Shown: in pieces, positions 33,541 through 44,313 of the stretch | How the letters are laid out: the number at the start of each line of letters is the position of its first letter | Position numbering within the stretch: the first letter of the stretch is position 1 | Assembly: GCA_015680905.1 (NCBI GenBank) | Contig: CM027382.1 | Location: 17,705,501 to 17,769,500, forward strand | Reading direction: 5' to 3' | DNA length: 64,000 bases | Source of the DNA: Coptis chinensis | Lineage: Eukaryota > Streptophyta > Magnoliopsida > Ranunculales > Ranunculaceae | Translations under genes and position numbers: made by a program | Notes under the pieces: generated by a model | Told to the model about the DNA's origin: nothing | Databases searched by the model: none | What the model saw: the letters and a program-made list of their open reading frames with translations, nothing else

Positions 33541-34373
33541 AATATTTGTTTCCTATTTTATCTCATACTTTTTCTTAATTAGCCATGACACGTTGACACT
33601 CTAGAAACACTTTCTCAATTGAAGAAGGTAGAGCTATAATATATATATAAAGATAAAGATAATTATAGACAAAAAAAAGTGCAGAAAAACATACCACATG
33701 AAACAACAATGCTTATTCCAACATCAGGGTCTACGTTTCCCATATCTCGGCAGATTGAACTCTTCTGGATCACTCTCATAATTTTTCAAATCCTACAACA
33801 CAATATTTTATGCGACAATAACTAGCAATGAAATCCATACAACTAGAAAAAAAAAATGAGATAAACACGACTTTAGCAAGAGAGAGATCATATCCATCTT
33901 AACCAGCAAAATACTCGTATATCCCTCAAAAAAGTATTATTATCTAGAAAGTCAACATCATATTCCAAATAATACATAGCTTATAAGAAATAACAAATCG
34001 AAATGAGATATTTGTTAAAAAGTCGAGTTCGTTACATACTTTGATCTATTACAATCTTTGCTACCATATCACATTCTTTGATACCATATATTCAGTTTAC
34101 TTTTGGCTACCATATTATATTCAAAATATTTGTTTTTTTTTCTTGGGTTAACAAGTATTACCCCTACAATGGGAATGAAATTAGGGTCTCCCCTAAATAC
34201 ACACAAAAGAAAAATCTCAAATTGGGTTGATCATGTTTTTGTGTGTATTGGGGAGGTTAATACTCGATTAACCCTTTTTTTCTTTTCTAACAACAACACA
34301 TTCAAAATATTCTATCCTCATTCCTCAATGGCTTTCCATCACTTTAATTTTTAGCCCAGAAACTTTTTGTAAT
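33541..34373. other. AT-rich intergenic stretch with one possible terminal exon
   Basis: Most of it is featureless. On the minus strand, 33724-33792 follows a good acceptor (GTTGTAG) and reads 22 codons, DLKNYESDPEEFNLPRYGKR followed by RP, then a stop. This could be the last exon of a lost or fragmentary gene. The stretch is too short to be sure, and no upstream exon was found. Confidence 0.25.
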
Positions 34374-34778
34374 TTATTGAAAATCCTTTTCAACCCTAGG
34401 CATCCGATGACCCTCCAAGCCAAACCTTTCTGATTGACCTTGGATAAATAGCTTCCTACAATCAATTTCTTCTTCAATCTTCACCTTCCTAGTCTTTTCC
34501 AACATGAAAGCATATAACTCTTCCAAATCCCATAGTCTCTCTGGACATTTGAAATGAGGAACAATCGACGAATTAGGCCCCCTTAACATCGCATCCATAT
34601 TAGCCCGATAAAAACTTTGATAGAGCTTTGGGATTGATTGATGTTTGATAACATAACCTCTGGAAACATAAACGTTGACTTCCTCTATAACTCTCTCAAT
34701 CCCCTCTCTAATCTTCATCTTCCTCCAATCTTCAACCCCATCCCATACAAATTTCCCTAAGATTTTGATAACACCCAT
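34374..34778 (-). CDS. Hypothetical protein, 134 residues
   Basis: An uninterrupted frame runs from ATG (34776-34778) to TAA, rich in Glu, Lys and Arg (KIREGIERVIEEVNVYV, KLYQSFYRANMDAML, ERLWDLEELYAFMLEK). Composition is that of a soluble, partly helical protein with no signal peptide or membrane segment. I do not recognise a family. The start codon lies in the 8-bp duplication of the neighbouring hAT-type MITE (34772-34779), and a stop is in frame upstream on the far side of the MITE, so the ATG could have been the original start. It may be a real small gene, a fragment of a larger intron-containing gene, or a captured fragment. Its lack of stops contrasts with the surrounding elements. Confidence 0.45.
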   Translation of the reverse strand: MGVIKILGKFVWDGVEDWRKMKIREGIERVIEEVNVYVSRGYVIKHQSIPKLYQSFYRANMDAMLRGPNSSIVPHFKCPERLWDLEELYAFMLEKTRKVKIEEEIDCRKLFIQGQSERFGLEGHRMPRVEKDFQ

Positions 34779-34779
34779 C

Positions 34780-35187
34780 TAAGGCTGTCAATGGGTTTCG
34801 ATAACCCGATAACCGATCCGAGCCAAACCGATAAAAAATGGTTTGGGTTTTGATAATTTTGTTTGTCCTCCACCGACTTGAAACCGAACCGAACCGATCT
34901 GAACCCGAACTGATAACATGACATTTTAGTAATATTTATGATTAATTTTGTATATGTTTATCAATTGTGTGGCTGAAATTAATTGATTTAATTTAGGATT
35001 TAATTGATTTTATAGTTTTTGGTTCGGGTCGGTTCGGTTTCGGGTTGTAATATATCTTATCGGTTTAATTCGGTTTCAGATGAAAAATAATATTATCGAT
35101 TCGGTTCGGTTTCAGGTTCCCGATTTCCTTATCGGTTTGGGTTTGGATTGTCTAGACCCGACCCAAACCAATCCATTGACAGCCCTA
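34780..35187. mobile_element. hAT-type MITE with 8-bp target duplication
   Basis: The 408-bp element begins TAAGGCTGTCAATGG and ends CCATTGACAGCCCTA, an inverted repeat with one mismatch. The 8-bp sequence CACCCATC flanks it on both sides (34772-34779 and 35188-35195), the length made by hAT transposases. The inner sequence is an imperfect palindrome built from GGTTCGG/CCGAACC words. It has no coding capacity. Confidence 0.92.
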
Positions 35188-35357
35188 CACCCATCTGATA
35201 AACTTGTCAATCCCTCTCTCTCTTCTCTCTTCACTCTTACAATCGTGTGTGTTTTTGGAGGAAAACAAGTGTGGAATGGAGGGAAACAAATTTGGCTAAA
35301 GGCTAAGTCTATGGGCCTAGGCCTGCCTGGATTACATATCCGCTCCATCCATTTTTC
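35188..35357. other. Host DNA between the hAT MITE and the long-inverted-repeat element
   Basis: It contains a CT-rich tract (CCCTCTCTCTCTTCTCTCTT) that would be GA-rich and 5' of the minus-strand ORF, as in a plant 5' leader. No independent gene. Confidence 0.35.
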
Positions 35358-36011
35358 AGAAAAAATTTGCTCCTTGGGCTATATGATCATTGTGTCATTG
35401 TCCAACCGTAACTAGACATGTGTCACTTTTTTTCCTCACCTCACACAAAAGTTTAACGAGACCGAACTCTCTTGGAAAACTAACTGACCGAAATGATAAG
35501 AAAATTGAACCACAAAATAAAGAAACCAAATCTCTCCCAAAATTTGGCGCGGGGCTTTCTCTTTACCCCACTTCTTCAATTCGTCTAACTTATTTCATGT
35601 CTATAAAAAAAAATATAATAACTTGCCACCCTGGAATTCAAATGATAACAAATAACTTCTCCGACCTAGAATTCAAATGATAACGAAAAATAAAAAAAAC
35701 ATAGAAGCATTTATCATCTACGTTGTCTCCAATAGCTTAATTGCTCCCTTGCATCTCATGAGGAATGTTAATCGTGTCTTTTTCTTTTCTTTTTTTTTTT
35801 TTTGTGAGTTAGAAAGAAAAGGAGAGGGATGAGTGGAGAAGTGGAGGGCCGAACAGAAAAGAGAGAGGGAGAAATATCGCACCCAAATATCTCGCGTAGG
35901 ATTTAGATTCCTTATTCTGTGGTTCAATTTTCTTAATTTATTTCTCTCAGTTAGTTTCCTAATTGAGAGTTCTGTCTCTGTTAAACTTCTGTGTGAGGTG
36001 AGAGAAAAAAG
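35358..36011. mobile_element. Long-inverted-repeat MITE, left part (split by LINE1)
   Basis: The left arm, about 35358-35560 (AGAA...TTTGCTCCTT through CACCTCACACA to CCACA-AATAA), is the reverse complement of a right arm made of 35880-36011 plus 53114-53180. Reassembling the arms requires removal of LINE1 and one copy of its 15-bp duplication. The reconstructed element is about 720 bp with arms near 200 bp, in the style of Mutator-like or foldback MITEs. The centre (35560-35880) has a T run at about 35788 and no ORF of interest. I could not find a clear target duplication. Confidence 0.78.
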
Positions 36012-36025
36012 TTTTTTTTTTTGAA

Positions 36026-37261
36026 GCATTTAGGGGTTAGGTAGACCCCAACTTGTATTAAAAATCTCAAGTACACATGACCTGCAGCATCCTCTTTTAC
36101 AATTTGTTCTAGACTTTCCTCTAGAGGTGCCAGGTATATCATATCAAAAGCAACATTACAATTAGCAGTTTTAGCAATAAATTCTGCTACCCTATTACTT
36201 TCACGAAAAGTGTGGGTGTATACAAGCTTATCAAACCACGAGTTTAGCAGCTTGATGGTGGCTACTAAACTTTGACAGTACCAAGGAGCACTCTCCGAAC
36301 CTAAAAGTATGCATACTACTCTGAGTAAGTCAGATGCAACCTTTACCTTCCTAAAACCCATTATCTTGCATCTTTTCAATCCTTGAAGTATTGCTCTAAG
36401 CTCCTGAACAAGAACTGAACTAGAAGGATTGCATCCCTTGTACATGAAGTGCACTCCTCCTTCTGAGTTCCTAACCAAACCTCCATAACTCGAGCCATTA
36501 TTACTTACTGAGCCATCATGATTCAATGTGACTTCATCGACCTCAAGTGAAGCCCATGTACAAGTGATAGGGACCTATGTCACAAACTGAGTTTGTATAC
36601 CTAATCTCTGCATTAGAACTCTTGCGCCTGGTGAATCTTTAATCTCTTTCAGTTGCCTTTGCAATGAGATTTTCTGCTGGTTTAAAATAGCATTTCCAAC
36701 TTTGGAGATTGAATGCTACTTACCTTGAAATCTTCTACTGTTCCGTTCTACCCATATAGCATTGATGGTAGCACATACAAAAAACTTTAAGATATCAGCT
36801 TGAATTGACTTTCGATTAGTAGTTTGAAGGATGTCAAACCACTCAGCATTTGAGTCCTTAACAATTCCACTTAAGCCCAATTCTCTCTTAATTCTAGCCC
36901 ATAGTGTTTTTGAGAAAGAGTAATCAAAATAGAGATGTTTGGAGTTTTCCCTTGAGCCATTACATAGGCAACATGAAGAATTGGATAGAATTTTTCTGAC
37001 TATTAACCTATCTTGGGTCAGAAGTGAGCCCGAGAACAATTGCCAGCTTGTGAAAGAATGCTTGGGGGTAACCAGTTTTCCCCACACCAGTCTATACCAT
37101 GGGATTTTAGCTCGAAAGGATTTCAAAGATTGATACGCAGACTTTGTTGTGAGCATACATGAACTAGTCTCAGTCCACACCACCTTGTCCTTATCCAAGT
37201 TTAGGTGTATGCTCATATTAAGGATCCATAGTTTGACTTGACAAGGGAGGAGATTGTGCAC
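36026..37261 (-). pseudogene. LINE1 ORF2 C-terminus: zinc-binding domain and RNase H
   Basis: The frame 37261-36716 holds the 'zf-RVT' region (TSCMLTTKSAYQSLKS, CCLCNGSRENSKHLYFDYSFSKTLW) typical of plant L1 ORF2. The frame from 36526 down reads NHDGSVSNNGSSYGGLVRNS, LVQELRAILQGLKRC and KVKVASDLLRVVCILL, an RNase H of the plant LINE type with the conserved D, E and D. The two are separated by stops near 36580-36716. The reading frame runs into the poly(A) tail without a stop codon of its own. Confidence 0.88.
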
Positions 37262-37419
37262 AACAACACACCAGTCACCGAAACAAATAAGTGAATCAAC
37301 AGTGGCGTCCTCAGGGAAGTTTAGAATTAATATTGCTTATGTATTCAACCACAAAGGTCTGCTTGGACACCAAGGATCATGCCAAAGGAGGTGTTTCTGC
37401 CATTGACAATCATGTGTTG

Positions 37420-39171
37420 AGTAAACTGGCTTGCTGTCTCCCTATGGTCCAAAACATTTCTCCATACCCAAGAGCAGTCTTTGGGCACCTCCATAGTCTA
37501 GAAATGTTTTCTTGTAATATGATATGTCCACACCCATTGCGCCCACAAAAATTCCTCTTTACTACCAATTTTGAATGCAAGTCCACAATAAGCAGCTTTG
37601 TTCCAAATTTTTGGGTCAATTATACCACAGCCACCTTCCACCTTTCTCAATCTGATAGTGGCTGAGTTTGCTAGATATACTTTCAACTTCATGTCAACTC
37701 CACACCACAAATATCTATTGCACATCTTTGTAACACGATCCAAGACAGTCATAGGTAGAATGAAGACTCTAGCCCAATATGTGTAGAAAGAGAATAACAC
37801 ATTTTGAATAAGTTGGAGTCTACATGCATAAGATAAGCATTTATTCTTCCAATTAGAGATTCTGCAAGTGATTTTCTTTATAAGAGGAAAACAATCCTTG
37901 ATGCCAAGTCTTGATGAAAATAGAGGAAGGCCTAAGTATGATATGGGTGGAGAAGCAGTAGTAACTCCCATACAGTCAGCCAGAACTTTAGTTTCATCAA
38001 CTATTAGACCTCCTGCGAGCAAAGATATTTTGGAAGGGTTGAGGTTAAGCCCAGTTAATGCAACAAAAGTTTCCAAGTCCTGCTTAATGGCCATGATAGA
38101 CTTTTCATCCCCTCTACAAAAGATCAAAATGTCATCCGCATAGCAAAGATAAGTTATATTCAACTTCTTGCATTTTGAATGAAGGTTGATCCTACGTTCC
38201 TGTAGGCTATGAGAAAGAAGGCCACTCAACAATTCCATGACAAGTACAAAGAGGTAGGGTGATATGGGATCCCCCTGTCTGAGTCCCCTTTTACCTTCAA
38301 AGTACCCATGAGGCGTGCCATTGATCAAAATGGAGAAATGAGGTATAATATAACACATTGTCACCCAATTGATAAACTTGCTGGGGAAGTTGAATCTGTG
38401 GAGAATAAGTTCTAAAGCTTCCCATGAGAGAGTATCATAAGATTTCTTGAGATCGATCTACTTGATAGAGCATTTGGCAGTACCATACTTCCTTGTGTAC
38501 TACCTAATCAATTCATGTGCCAACAATAGATTGTCTTGAATTAATCTGCCAGGAAGAAACGTTGCTTGGCTAATAGAGATCAAAGATGAGATGAAAGGCA
38601 TTGGTCTATTAGTAAGAATCTTCGAGATGCATTTATAAATAATATTGCAGCAAGAAATGGGCCTAAACTCTTCAACTTTTGTAGGGCTTAAACCTTTGGG
38701 GATAAGGCATAAGAATGTAGAGTTAACACCTCTTGGAATATTTTTTCTTGAAAAACAATAAAGAACAGTTGCAGAGAAGTCATGTCCAAGGCAGTCCCAG
38801 TTGCTCTTGCAGAAGCAAGCATTATATCCATCAGGCCCAGAGCTTTTGTTGTTATCTATACTAAATATAGCCTCATTGACCTCATCTACAGAGATGTCAC
38901 TACATATAAATGTAGATTGTTCAACAGACACAATACTCCTAACAAGAATGATTTCCAGCTGAGACACAGAGCAGTTTGTAGGAGAAACTTGTCCTAGAAT
39001 GGAATTGTAGTATTCAATAAAGGCATCTGCCACCTTTTCTTGTCCCTCACATCTTTGTTGTTTCATATCCGTTACCACCCAAACATAATTTCTGGCATTC
39101 CTCTCCTTGATGGAATTGTAGAAGAATTCAGTACCTCTATCTCTGTGCACTGTCCATTTAGTATAGGATCT
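37420..39171 (-). pseudogene. LINE1 reverse transcriptase domain
   Basis: Upstream part: EVNEAIFSIDNNKSSGPDG, FRPISCCNIIYKCISKILTN and QATFLPGRLIQDNLLLAHEL (39150-38500). A break follows, with stops near 38458 and 38500. The palm resumes at 38364 with GLRQGDPISPYLFVLVMELL and the catalytic CYADDILIF at 38131-38142. It continues open to 37498 (LNLNPSKISLLAGG, ISYLGLPLFSSRLGIKDC, WCGVD). The catalytic residues are intact, but the chain is interrupted between finger and palm. In a living copy it performs target-primed reverse transcription in the nucleus. Confidence 0.92.
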
Positions 39172-39421
39172 CTATTATAGATCTGCTTCTTCCAGTCTTA
39201 TGTTCTCACAGAGTTCTAAGTTCCTTTTTCTCCAAACCCAGGTTATGATCAAGTGGTAATACTTGTAGTCTTTTTTGAAGCTTTTCTAATTCCTTCTTGG
39301 AGATTTTAGTTTTCTAGTGAAGATTGGAAAAAGATTGCTTTGACCACCTTTTCAATTTTGATTTCAGCATCTTCAGTTTCTGAGTTAAAACATACATCTC
39401 ACTACCATACAACTGAATTGA

Positions 39422-40212
39422 TCAGCAAGATTGCAAAGTATCCTTGAATTCTGGAGTATGAATCCAAAAATTGCTAAATCTGAATGGTGGTCTACACCTG
39501 TATGCATCTATCCAAGAAGCCATAATAGGTGAGTGGTCTGATATTCCTTGAGTCAAGAAATCTGCAATAAAACTTGGGAAAGTGGCACTCCAGCATTGAT
39601 TCACCAAGCACCTATCCAATTTTTCCCATTTCCTATTCAAGCATAAACCATAGTTGGTCCATGTGAGTGTACACCCCACTGATTTGATGTTATAGAGTCC
39701 AGCTGCAACTAGACAATTTGAGAAAGGAACTATTTTTCTTGGATGGACAAGAAGGTCACCAACTCTCTCATGTGTGAATAAAACATTATTATAGTCACCC
39801 AAGCAACACCAAGGGCCAGAGATGTTTGAACTTATAGCAACCATGTCATGCCATAATCTAGCTCTAGTATTCATATTATTACTAGCATAAATTGCAATAA
39901 AGAAAAACTTAGTTGAGTTATGCAGGAGAGTAACCTTACAGTGGATAAGCTGCGAAGTTTCCCTCACCTTGTCAACTGAAACTCTACCAACATCCTAAAA
40001 GATCAAAATTATTCCCGCATCATCACTGTTGTAGTTATGTTCATATTTCCAAGATGGTGCACACATGTAGATAACTAATGTAATCAAAATTCACAGCTTT
40101 AACCTTCATTTCTAATAGACCTAACAAAAGTAACTATTTAACCCTTATAAACTTACTAATCTGCTCTGCTTTATTTGGGTTGTTGAGACCTCTTATGTTC
40201 CAAACACACATA
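39422..40212 (-). pseudogene. LINE1 apurinic-type endonuclease domain (start of ORF2)
   Basis: ORF2 starts at about 40212 (MCVWNIRGLNNPNKAEQISK), the usual 'WNIRGLN' opening. A stop follows at about 40140 and more stops to 39967. From 39967 to 39422 the domain is open: FFFIAIYASNNM, CCLGDYNNVLFTHERVGD and FLTQGISDHSPIMASW, containing the GDxN and SDHSP signatures. It nicks the target DNA in family members. N-terminal breaks make it inactive. Confidence 0.9.
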
Positions 40213-40325
40213 GCCATTTAATAAACTATCTAACGACCTCGACCTCGACCTCTTTTTTTCCCAAACCCTTTTGGTTGACCTTTTCCCCTTTTAGCTTGGC
40301 TGTTAGTTGCACCTCTGTTATTGCT

Positions 40326-41084
40326 CTATGGGCTTTTTCCACTCCCATCATGTACAACCACCTGAGTTGTTTGTTGGGCAATGACTTCTGCTGCTTGTGT
40401 ATGCTCAACAAACATATCTCTTGCTTCTCCCACCATATCATAAACAATCTCATCTTCACTGTTTGCCAAGACATCAAAAGAGTTCCTCTCATTGGTATAA
40501 ACTTCCGATTCATCAGCAGCTGGCAAAGAGAGTTGTGCTGGAGCCACCTGTCTTGGAGTTAAGAACCCCACCTCTTGTGGATTAACTGCTGTAATAACAT
40601 TCACGACATAAGGGCTCACTATAGGAACCACTGAGAGTTCTGAATTTACTTCCATCAGAGGGTTTTGAAGGATACTAAAGGGAGTTACTTGCACTGTAGG
40701 CTCCTCATTTGTTACATGAACAGTAGCTGGAATATGCTCATCTTCATTTTGTGCATCCAGTGGAATAGTTGTGGTTGTTGCTGGAACCACTTGAGTTGGC
40801 CTAACAAGTACTGGAATGACTTCATTCTGTCTAACAACAGTTCCATTAGAACCAAGAGTAGGTTGTAGGATTACCAGCTCTGTTGGTCCTTGAGATGCAT
40901 GTAACCCTGATGTAGATGCACCATTTCCATTACTAGTTGTAATTACAATGTTAGCTGGTCTACTAACATTTCTTACTCTCCACCCAGTTGTTGCACCCAT
41001 ATGGCACTTAGATGGTAAGTGACCAAACTTTGAGCATTTGGAACATGCTACAGGCTTCTAAGGGTATTCTGCTTGAACTTTAAC
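40326..41084 (-). pseudogene. LINE1 ORF1, C-terminal part (CCHC knuckle)
   Basis: From the D target site downwards it reads VKVQAEYP, a stop, KPVACSKCSKFGHLPSKC, the CCHC knuckle (41060-41005) at the usual position behind the ORF1 RNA-binding domain. The rest (MGATTGWRVRNVSRPANIV to HDGSGKSP, 41000-40326) is an open, low-complexity tail rich in Val, Thr and Pro. The N-terminal part of the same ORF lies beyond element D at 52242-52881, and the frame stays in phase across the TTCTC site. Confidence 0.87.
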
Positions 41085-41089
41085 TTCTC

Positions 41090-41773
41090 TATAAAGGGGA
41101 TTTTCCGTCACTGAACAAATGACACGTGTGTGGGAAATAACCTAAGACTATAGATGTCCAGAATGAGACAAGGACCATCGGATTAGTTCTGTGAATAAGT
41201 GATCTCGTGCTTAGCACAAGTGTTTAGTGGACATGTGCTAGGCACGTGGCTGACCGCCTCTAAGTATGACAGCTCTCTAAGTCATTAGGAACTGATATAG
41301 ACAGTTCCTGAACAGAAGGAAACTGAAGATAGCGATCTCTGATGATAAGAAAGGAATCGTGATGACATATCTTAGGAGTTACCTTTTAGATATAATCTTC
41401 CCATACACGATGGGACATTATGATCAAGAAGGAAACTTACCTCTCATAAGATATGGTCTAGATTCAGACTTCCATAAGGAGAGGAATCCTAATAGGAAGG
41501 CAGAGTCCAAAGATGGAAGGGAACTCACAAGCGGTAAGGACAGTCCTAACCCTAGGACTCTTGTAGCTCTTCCTATATAAACCAGAGGGATTCGCTCTTA
41601 TGAACTATGCAAAATAGGGTTTGATTCTTCTAAATAAACAAGGAGATATGTAGGCAGCCGCCAGGCAGTTCTACCCTGAACTCACAATCATCTCATCTCT
41701 TCTCTACTCAGTAAAAGCTTCTAGATCATAAGGCACAGAGGAAGATCAGGGGATACTCAAAAACTCCCTTACA
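41090..41773 (+). repeat. 5' LTR of element D
   Basis: The 684-bp LTR starts TATAAAGGGG where the 3' copy starts TGTAAAGGGG, so the terminal TG has become TA. It ends CTTACA. A TATA box (TATATAA) lies at 41574-41580, near a CCAGAGGGA block. The frame 41359-41580 inside it is not a gene. Confidence 0.94.
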
Positions 41774-41778
41774 TCTTT

Positions 41779-41797
41779 TGGCGCCGTCTATGGGGAC
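41779..41797 (+). other. Primer binding site of element D
   Basis: TGGCGCCGTCTATGGGGAC starts 5 bp after the LTR. This form (TGGCGCCGTCTGTGGGGA) is common in Tat-lineage elements. The first nine bases fit tRNA-Asp, but the rest does not, so I leave the tRNA open. Confidence 0.75.
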
Positions 41798-41854
41798 AAA
41801 AGCAGGTAAACATTCATTCCAATTGACTGATTTAGTTTAACAACTCTTACCATT

Positions 41855-43563
41855 ATGATGGCAGAAGCAAAGAAAACAAAAGGTAGTGCAACCACGCGTA
41901 GTATCGCTGTGAGAGAAGAAGAGCACAAGATACCTGAAGGGGGGGGGGAGAATGTCGGTCACCACGATGCGAGCAATCCCCTCCAAAGACCTATGACTAG
42001 CACCGACGGACCAGCAGCTCCCGGTGCAGGCCCCAGGAATAATGCTCAAGAGGAGCATCAAGATGGTGAGAATGCTATCCTCACCAACCCAAAGTCTATT
42101 CAAGCAAGCCAGGCAGTACATGTTATGGAACAGCAAAGAAGCAATCTTCAATGAGAAGTATAGTTGCTGAGGTATTTGTATCAATCTGACACAGGGAAGG
42201 AGCCACTCATCAATCTTGATGATGAGGACCTTCCAGAAGGTGGTCGTGCAAGGAACCCAGAGTGCAGGGGTCCAGCTCGACGCGAGACATCTGAGTCGAA
42301 ATACAGCAACTCAGATGAGGACTTAGATACAACATCTGAACTAGAGTTAACTGACCAGGATCGTGACGTCAACCCTCGACATAGGAAAAGAGCTCAGACC
42401 AAGAAGCATTCTACCAAAGAAACTGCATGGGAAACTGAGAAGAATGACCTGATCCGTTAGATGCATTGGATGACAAGCAAGGGGAGAAAAATGCAAGACT
42501 CCCTTGTTCAATCCGTCATAATGGGGGCAGGCAGATCTTCTTTCGCATCTCGAATAATGAGAAAGCCTTACTCCCGCGGTTACCGACAACCAAAGTTTAG
42601 TGTCTTTAATGGCAAGTTAGATCCGGTGGATCATGCGTTCCGATATCAAGCAACTATGGGACAATATGAAATGTATGACCACGTCATGTGTCAAGAGTTC
42701 AAAGCTTCCCTGTCTGGATCTACGCTCTCGGTGGTACCACGAGTTACGGAAAGCAAATCAAATCAAGTTAGAAGAAATGTTTAGGACCTTCATAGAGGTA
42801 CTCATGCAACAAGCACTAACCAAAGTGGATCGATGCATTGTTCAACATCAAGAAAAAGGACGAAGAAGCATTGAGGTCCTACATGCAACGATTCATGGAA
42901 ATTTCAATCCAGATAGAGTCTTGCGACAAACAGACTGCCATAATAGCTTTCAAACAAAGGTTGGATGAAAACAATGCCTTATTCGGATCCCTCTCCAGGA
43001 AACCACCCCGTGATTTTGAGGAACTCCTAAACAGGGTTGAGACTCATGCGGGGTGGGAGGAGGATGTCTTGAACAGACGTCAGGAAGCAAAAGAGGCTAG
43101 TCAGACCGCTCCTGTGGCCCCTCGAGAAGGGAACTTTTCCCCTCAAAAATCGAAGAGAAACCGTCATCGTGGCCACCAAAGGGCTGAATCCCCATCAAAG
43201 GGACGGATGCCCAGAGGACAGTACTAGAATGTAACCAGTAGTGCAGATGGAAAACCACAAAAGAAGCCACGTGTGGAAGGAGCTGAAGAAGCTCTTCCCT
43301 CGATGGACAGAAACTTTGTCCCTTTGAACAAAATGCCAGATGAGGTTCTGGACTCGATCAAGAATTAGAGTTACCTCAAATGGCCAGCTCCACTTAAGCC
43401 AGGCTCCCTGGGTACCAGAGACCAAAGGACCTACTGCAAGTTCCATAAGAGTAAGGGTCACAGCACCAGAGCCTGCAGGACTCTAAAAAATAAACTACAG
43501 GATCTGATTGAAAAAGGGTATTTGAAGCAGTTTGTAGCACATGAACAAGCGAATGCAGTATAG
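41855..43563 (+). pseudogene. gag of element D
   Basis: The ATG at 41855 opens MMAEAKKTKGSATTRSIAV. After a stop near 42152 the capsid follows in two frames: YSRGYRQPKFSVFNGKLDPV and HAFRYQATMGQYEMYDHVM (42461-42784), then FNIKKKDEEALRSYMQRFM, IIAFKQRLDENNALFGSL and LLNRVETHAGWEED (42838-43227). The knuckle-like motif YCKFHKSKGHSTRACRTLKN at about 43430-43490 is the Tat nucleocapsid form, followed by LQDLIEKGYLKQF. Frame breaks occur near 42720-42840, and stops at 43226, 43366 and 43561. Confidence 0.9.
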
Positions 43564-44310
43564 CCTGAGAAGATCAGCACGTCAGTTCAGGATCCCCCAG
43601 GAACTGGAACGCTCAATGGCCGCCTCCAGATAAATATGATTTTTGGAAAGGCAAGCAAACGAAGTGGGCAAACGCGATATCAAATGCGCATCGCCAAGCA
43701 AATGAGGATCATAAACAGCGAACTGACTATAGGCGCACAGGTCAACGCAGTACCCCACAAAGATCCGCTTATCCTTTTCATTGAGGCTAACTGTCGTAGA
43801 GTCCAGAGCCTACATAAGGATGCACTTGTTCTGACACTTCCTTTTGAAAGTTATGATTTGTATTGCATATTGGTTGATCTAGGCAGCTCAACAGATGTGT
43901 TATACTACGATGCATTCAAAAAGCTGCAGATTCATGATTCTGAGATGATCGCCACCAACTCCAACCTATATGGATTCAGCGGGGACAAAGCTCTAACAAT
44001 TGGGGAGATCCAACTACCCGTTGTTGCTGGTCCAGTAACTCTCGTCATAAATTTTGTTGTGGTAAAAGCTAACACACCCTATCATATAATCTTGGGCAAG
44101 ACCTGACTACACAGACTCCGAGTTGTTCCTAGCAACTATCACCAATGTCTGAAGTTCCCATATAACGAGATAATTGAGACAATCAGAGGGGATCAGGTGG
44201 CTGCCAAAGCATGATATGCACTGGCGGCGAAGCAGTCCCCACTCCCTTTTGAACCAATGGAGGTGGGGCAACCCGCCAAATAGCAATTACAGTTAGATCC
44301 CCCTCTCCCA
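43564..44310 (+). pseudogene. Aspartic protease of element D
   Basis: The open frame 43636-44106 includes FIEANCRRVQSLHKDALVL, the active-site region CILVDLGSSTDVLYYDAF (DLGSS, catalytic Asp present), LYGFSGDKALTIGEIQLP and NTPYHIILGK. This is a normal Tat-type protease. A stop follows the GK at 44104-44106 and others lie before RT at about 44212 and 44281. Confidence 0.92.
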
Positions 44311-44313
44311 GAC

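Noticed and set aside
35112..35415. Frames of 78 and 111 residues on opposite strands
   Set aside because: Both run across the right half of the hAT MITE into flanking DNA, so they cannot be ancient genes as read.
37291..38143. Several plus-strand frames of up to 124 residues
   Set aside because: Antisense shadows of the LINE1 reverse transcriptase.
41359..41580. 73-residue frame inside the 5' LTR of D
   Set aside because: It lies in U3 just before the TATA box and has no protein-like pattern. The 3' LTR does not keep it in phase (deletion near 51848).
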